Shown here: positions 63,949 through 64,000 of the stretch, piece after piece
Layout of the letters: every line of letters begins with the position of its first letter
Numbering within the stretch: position 1 is the first letter of the stretch
Source: [Ruminococcus] lactaris ATCC 29176
GTDB taxonomy: Bacteria; Bacillota; Clostridia; Lachnospirales; Lachnospiraceae
DNA length: 64,000 nt
Assembly (NCBI RefSeq): GCF_025152405.1
Contig: NZ_CP102292.1
Span: 868,001 to 932,000, forward strand
Direction: 5' to 3'
Made by a program: the position numbers and the translations under genes
Notes under the pieces: model-generated
Seen by the model: the letters and a program-made list of their open reading frames with translations, nothing else
Told to the model about the DNA's origin: nothing
Database searches by the model: none

Positions 63949-64000
63949 TTCTGGGACAGGAGGATGGAGCAGGAGCGTGCTGTTGTATAGATTTTGGAAT

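Overview
The window is a chromosomal segment of a low-GC, anaerobic, probably gut-dwelling Lachnospiraceae-type Clostridium relative. This rests on gene content (HrcA/CIRCE heat-shock operon, FeoAAB locus with a FeoB-associated cysteine-rich peptide, CBS-type pyrophosphatase, Gram-positive GalT, sortase-anchored surface protein, Spo0A-like domain) and on strong AGGAGG ribosome-binding sites. Species is not assigned. Most of the sequence is ordinary housekeeping; the interest lies in repeats, regulatory sites and one small accessory island.

Layout. 1-4792: arginine operon argC(partial)-GNAT-argJ-argB-argD. 4917-11589: a small transporter, then a ComEA-like lipoprotein, an OmpR-type response regulator and kinase, a GerMN lipoprotein and ComEC. 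11654-15767: holA, lepA, hemW. 16538-21617: CIRCE-controlled hrcA-grpE-dnaK-dnaJ. 21931-31279: glycogen debranching enzyme (minus), Mrp ATPase, esterase, phosphatase, lipid kinase, phasin-like/UbiB pair, then a preQ1-I riboswitch ahead of a radical SAM protein and a queuosine-precursor transporter. 31343-34700: accessory island with an orphan Spo0A DNA-binding domain, a (TCGGC)10 tract in a leader ORF before an LPXTG-like surface protein, conjugative-element debris and tRNA-Ser(CGA). 34971-44571: ldh, a DtxR-family repressor, cdd and a large iron/metal locus (feoA-feoA-feoB, small membrane proteins, HMA protein, Fur-family regulator, P-type ATPase, DUF2325). 46834-52519: S1-domain protein, pyrophosphatase, flavin reductase-like protein, threonine aldolase, enolase. 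52643-63948: AraC regulators and a Leloir/hexosamine set (nucleotidyltransferase, NahK-like kinase, galE, galT, galK) with a cysteine-cluster protein and a polysaccharide deacetylase.

Two repeat families stand out; the names are mine. RepA is a giant imperfect palindrome of about 759 bp (15766-16524, 59432-60191, and 44595-46843 with insertions). Each is built of two inward-facing arms of about 310 bp that fold into a long branched stem. The stems are kept by many compensatory base changes between arms and copies, and every arm carries the same C(UUCG)G tetraloop hairpin. RepB is a 194-bp element with 17-bp terminal inverted repeats; all three full copies have perfect 7-bp target duplications, so it is or was mobile. 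At 44595-46843 a RepB copy sits inside a RepA copy, and an IS630-type element sits inside the RepB target duplication, giving a readable three-step history.

Regulation visible in the sequence includes CIRCE at hrcA, TGTAAT/TGTAAC repeats before the two-component operon, a shared GTTAG-N6-CTAAC operator at the feo, DUF2325 and eno promoters with Fur-like palindromes at several of them, and a direct repeat between galK and its divergent AraC regulator. All calls come from reading the sequence; no database search was run.
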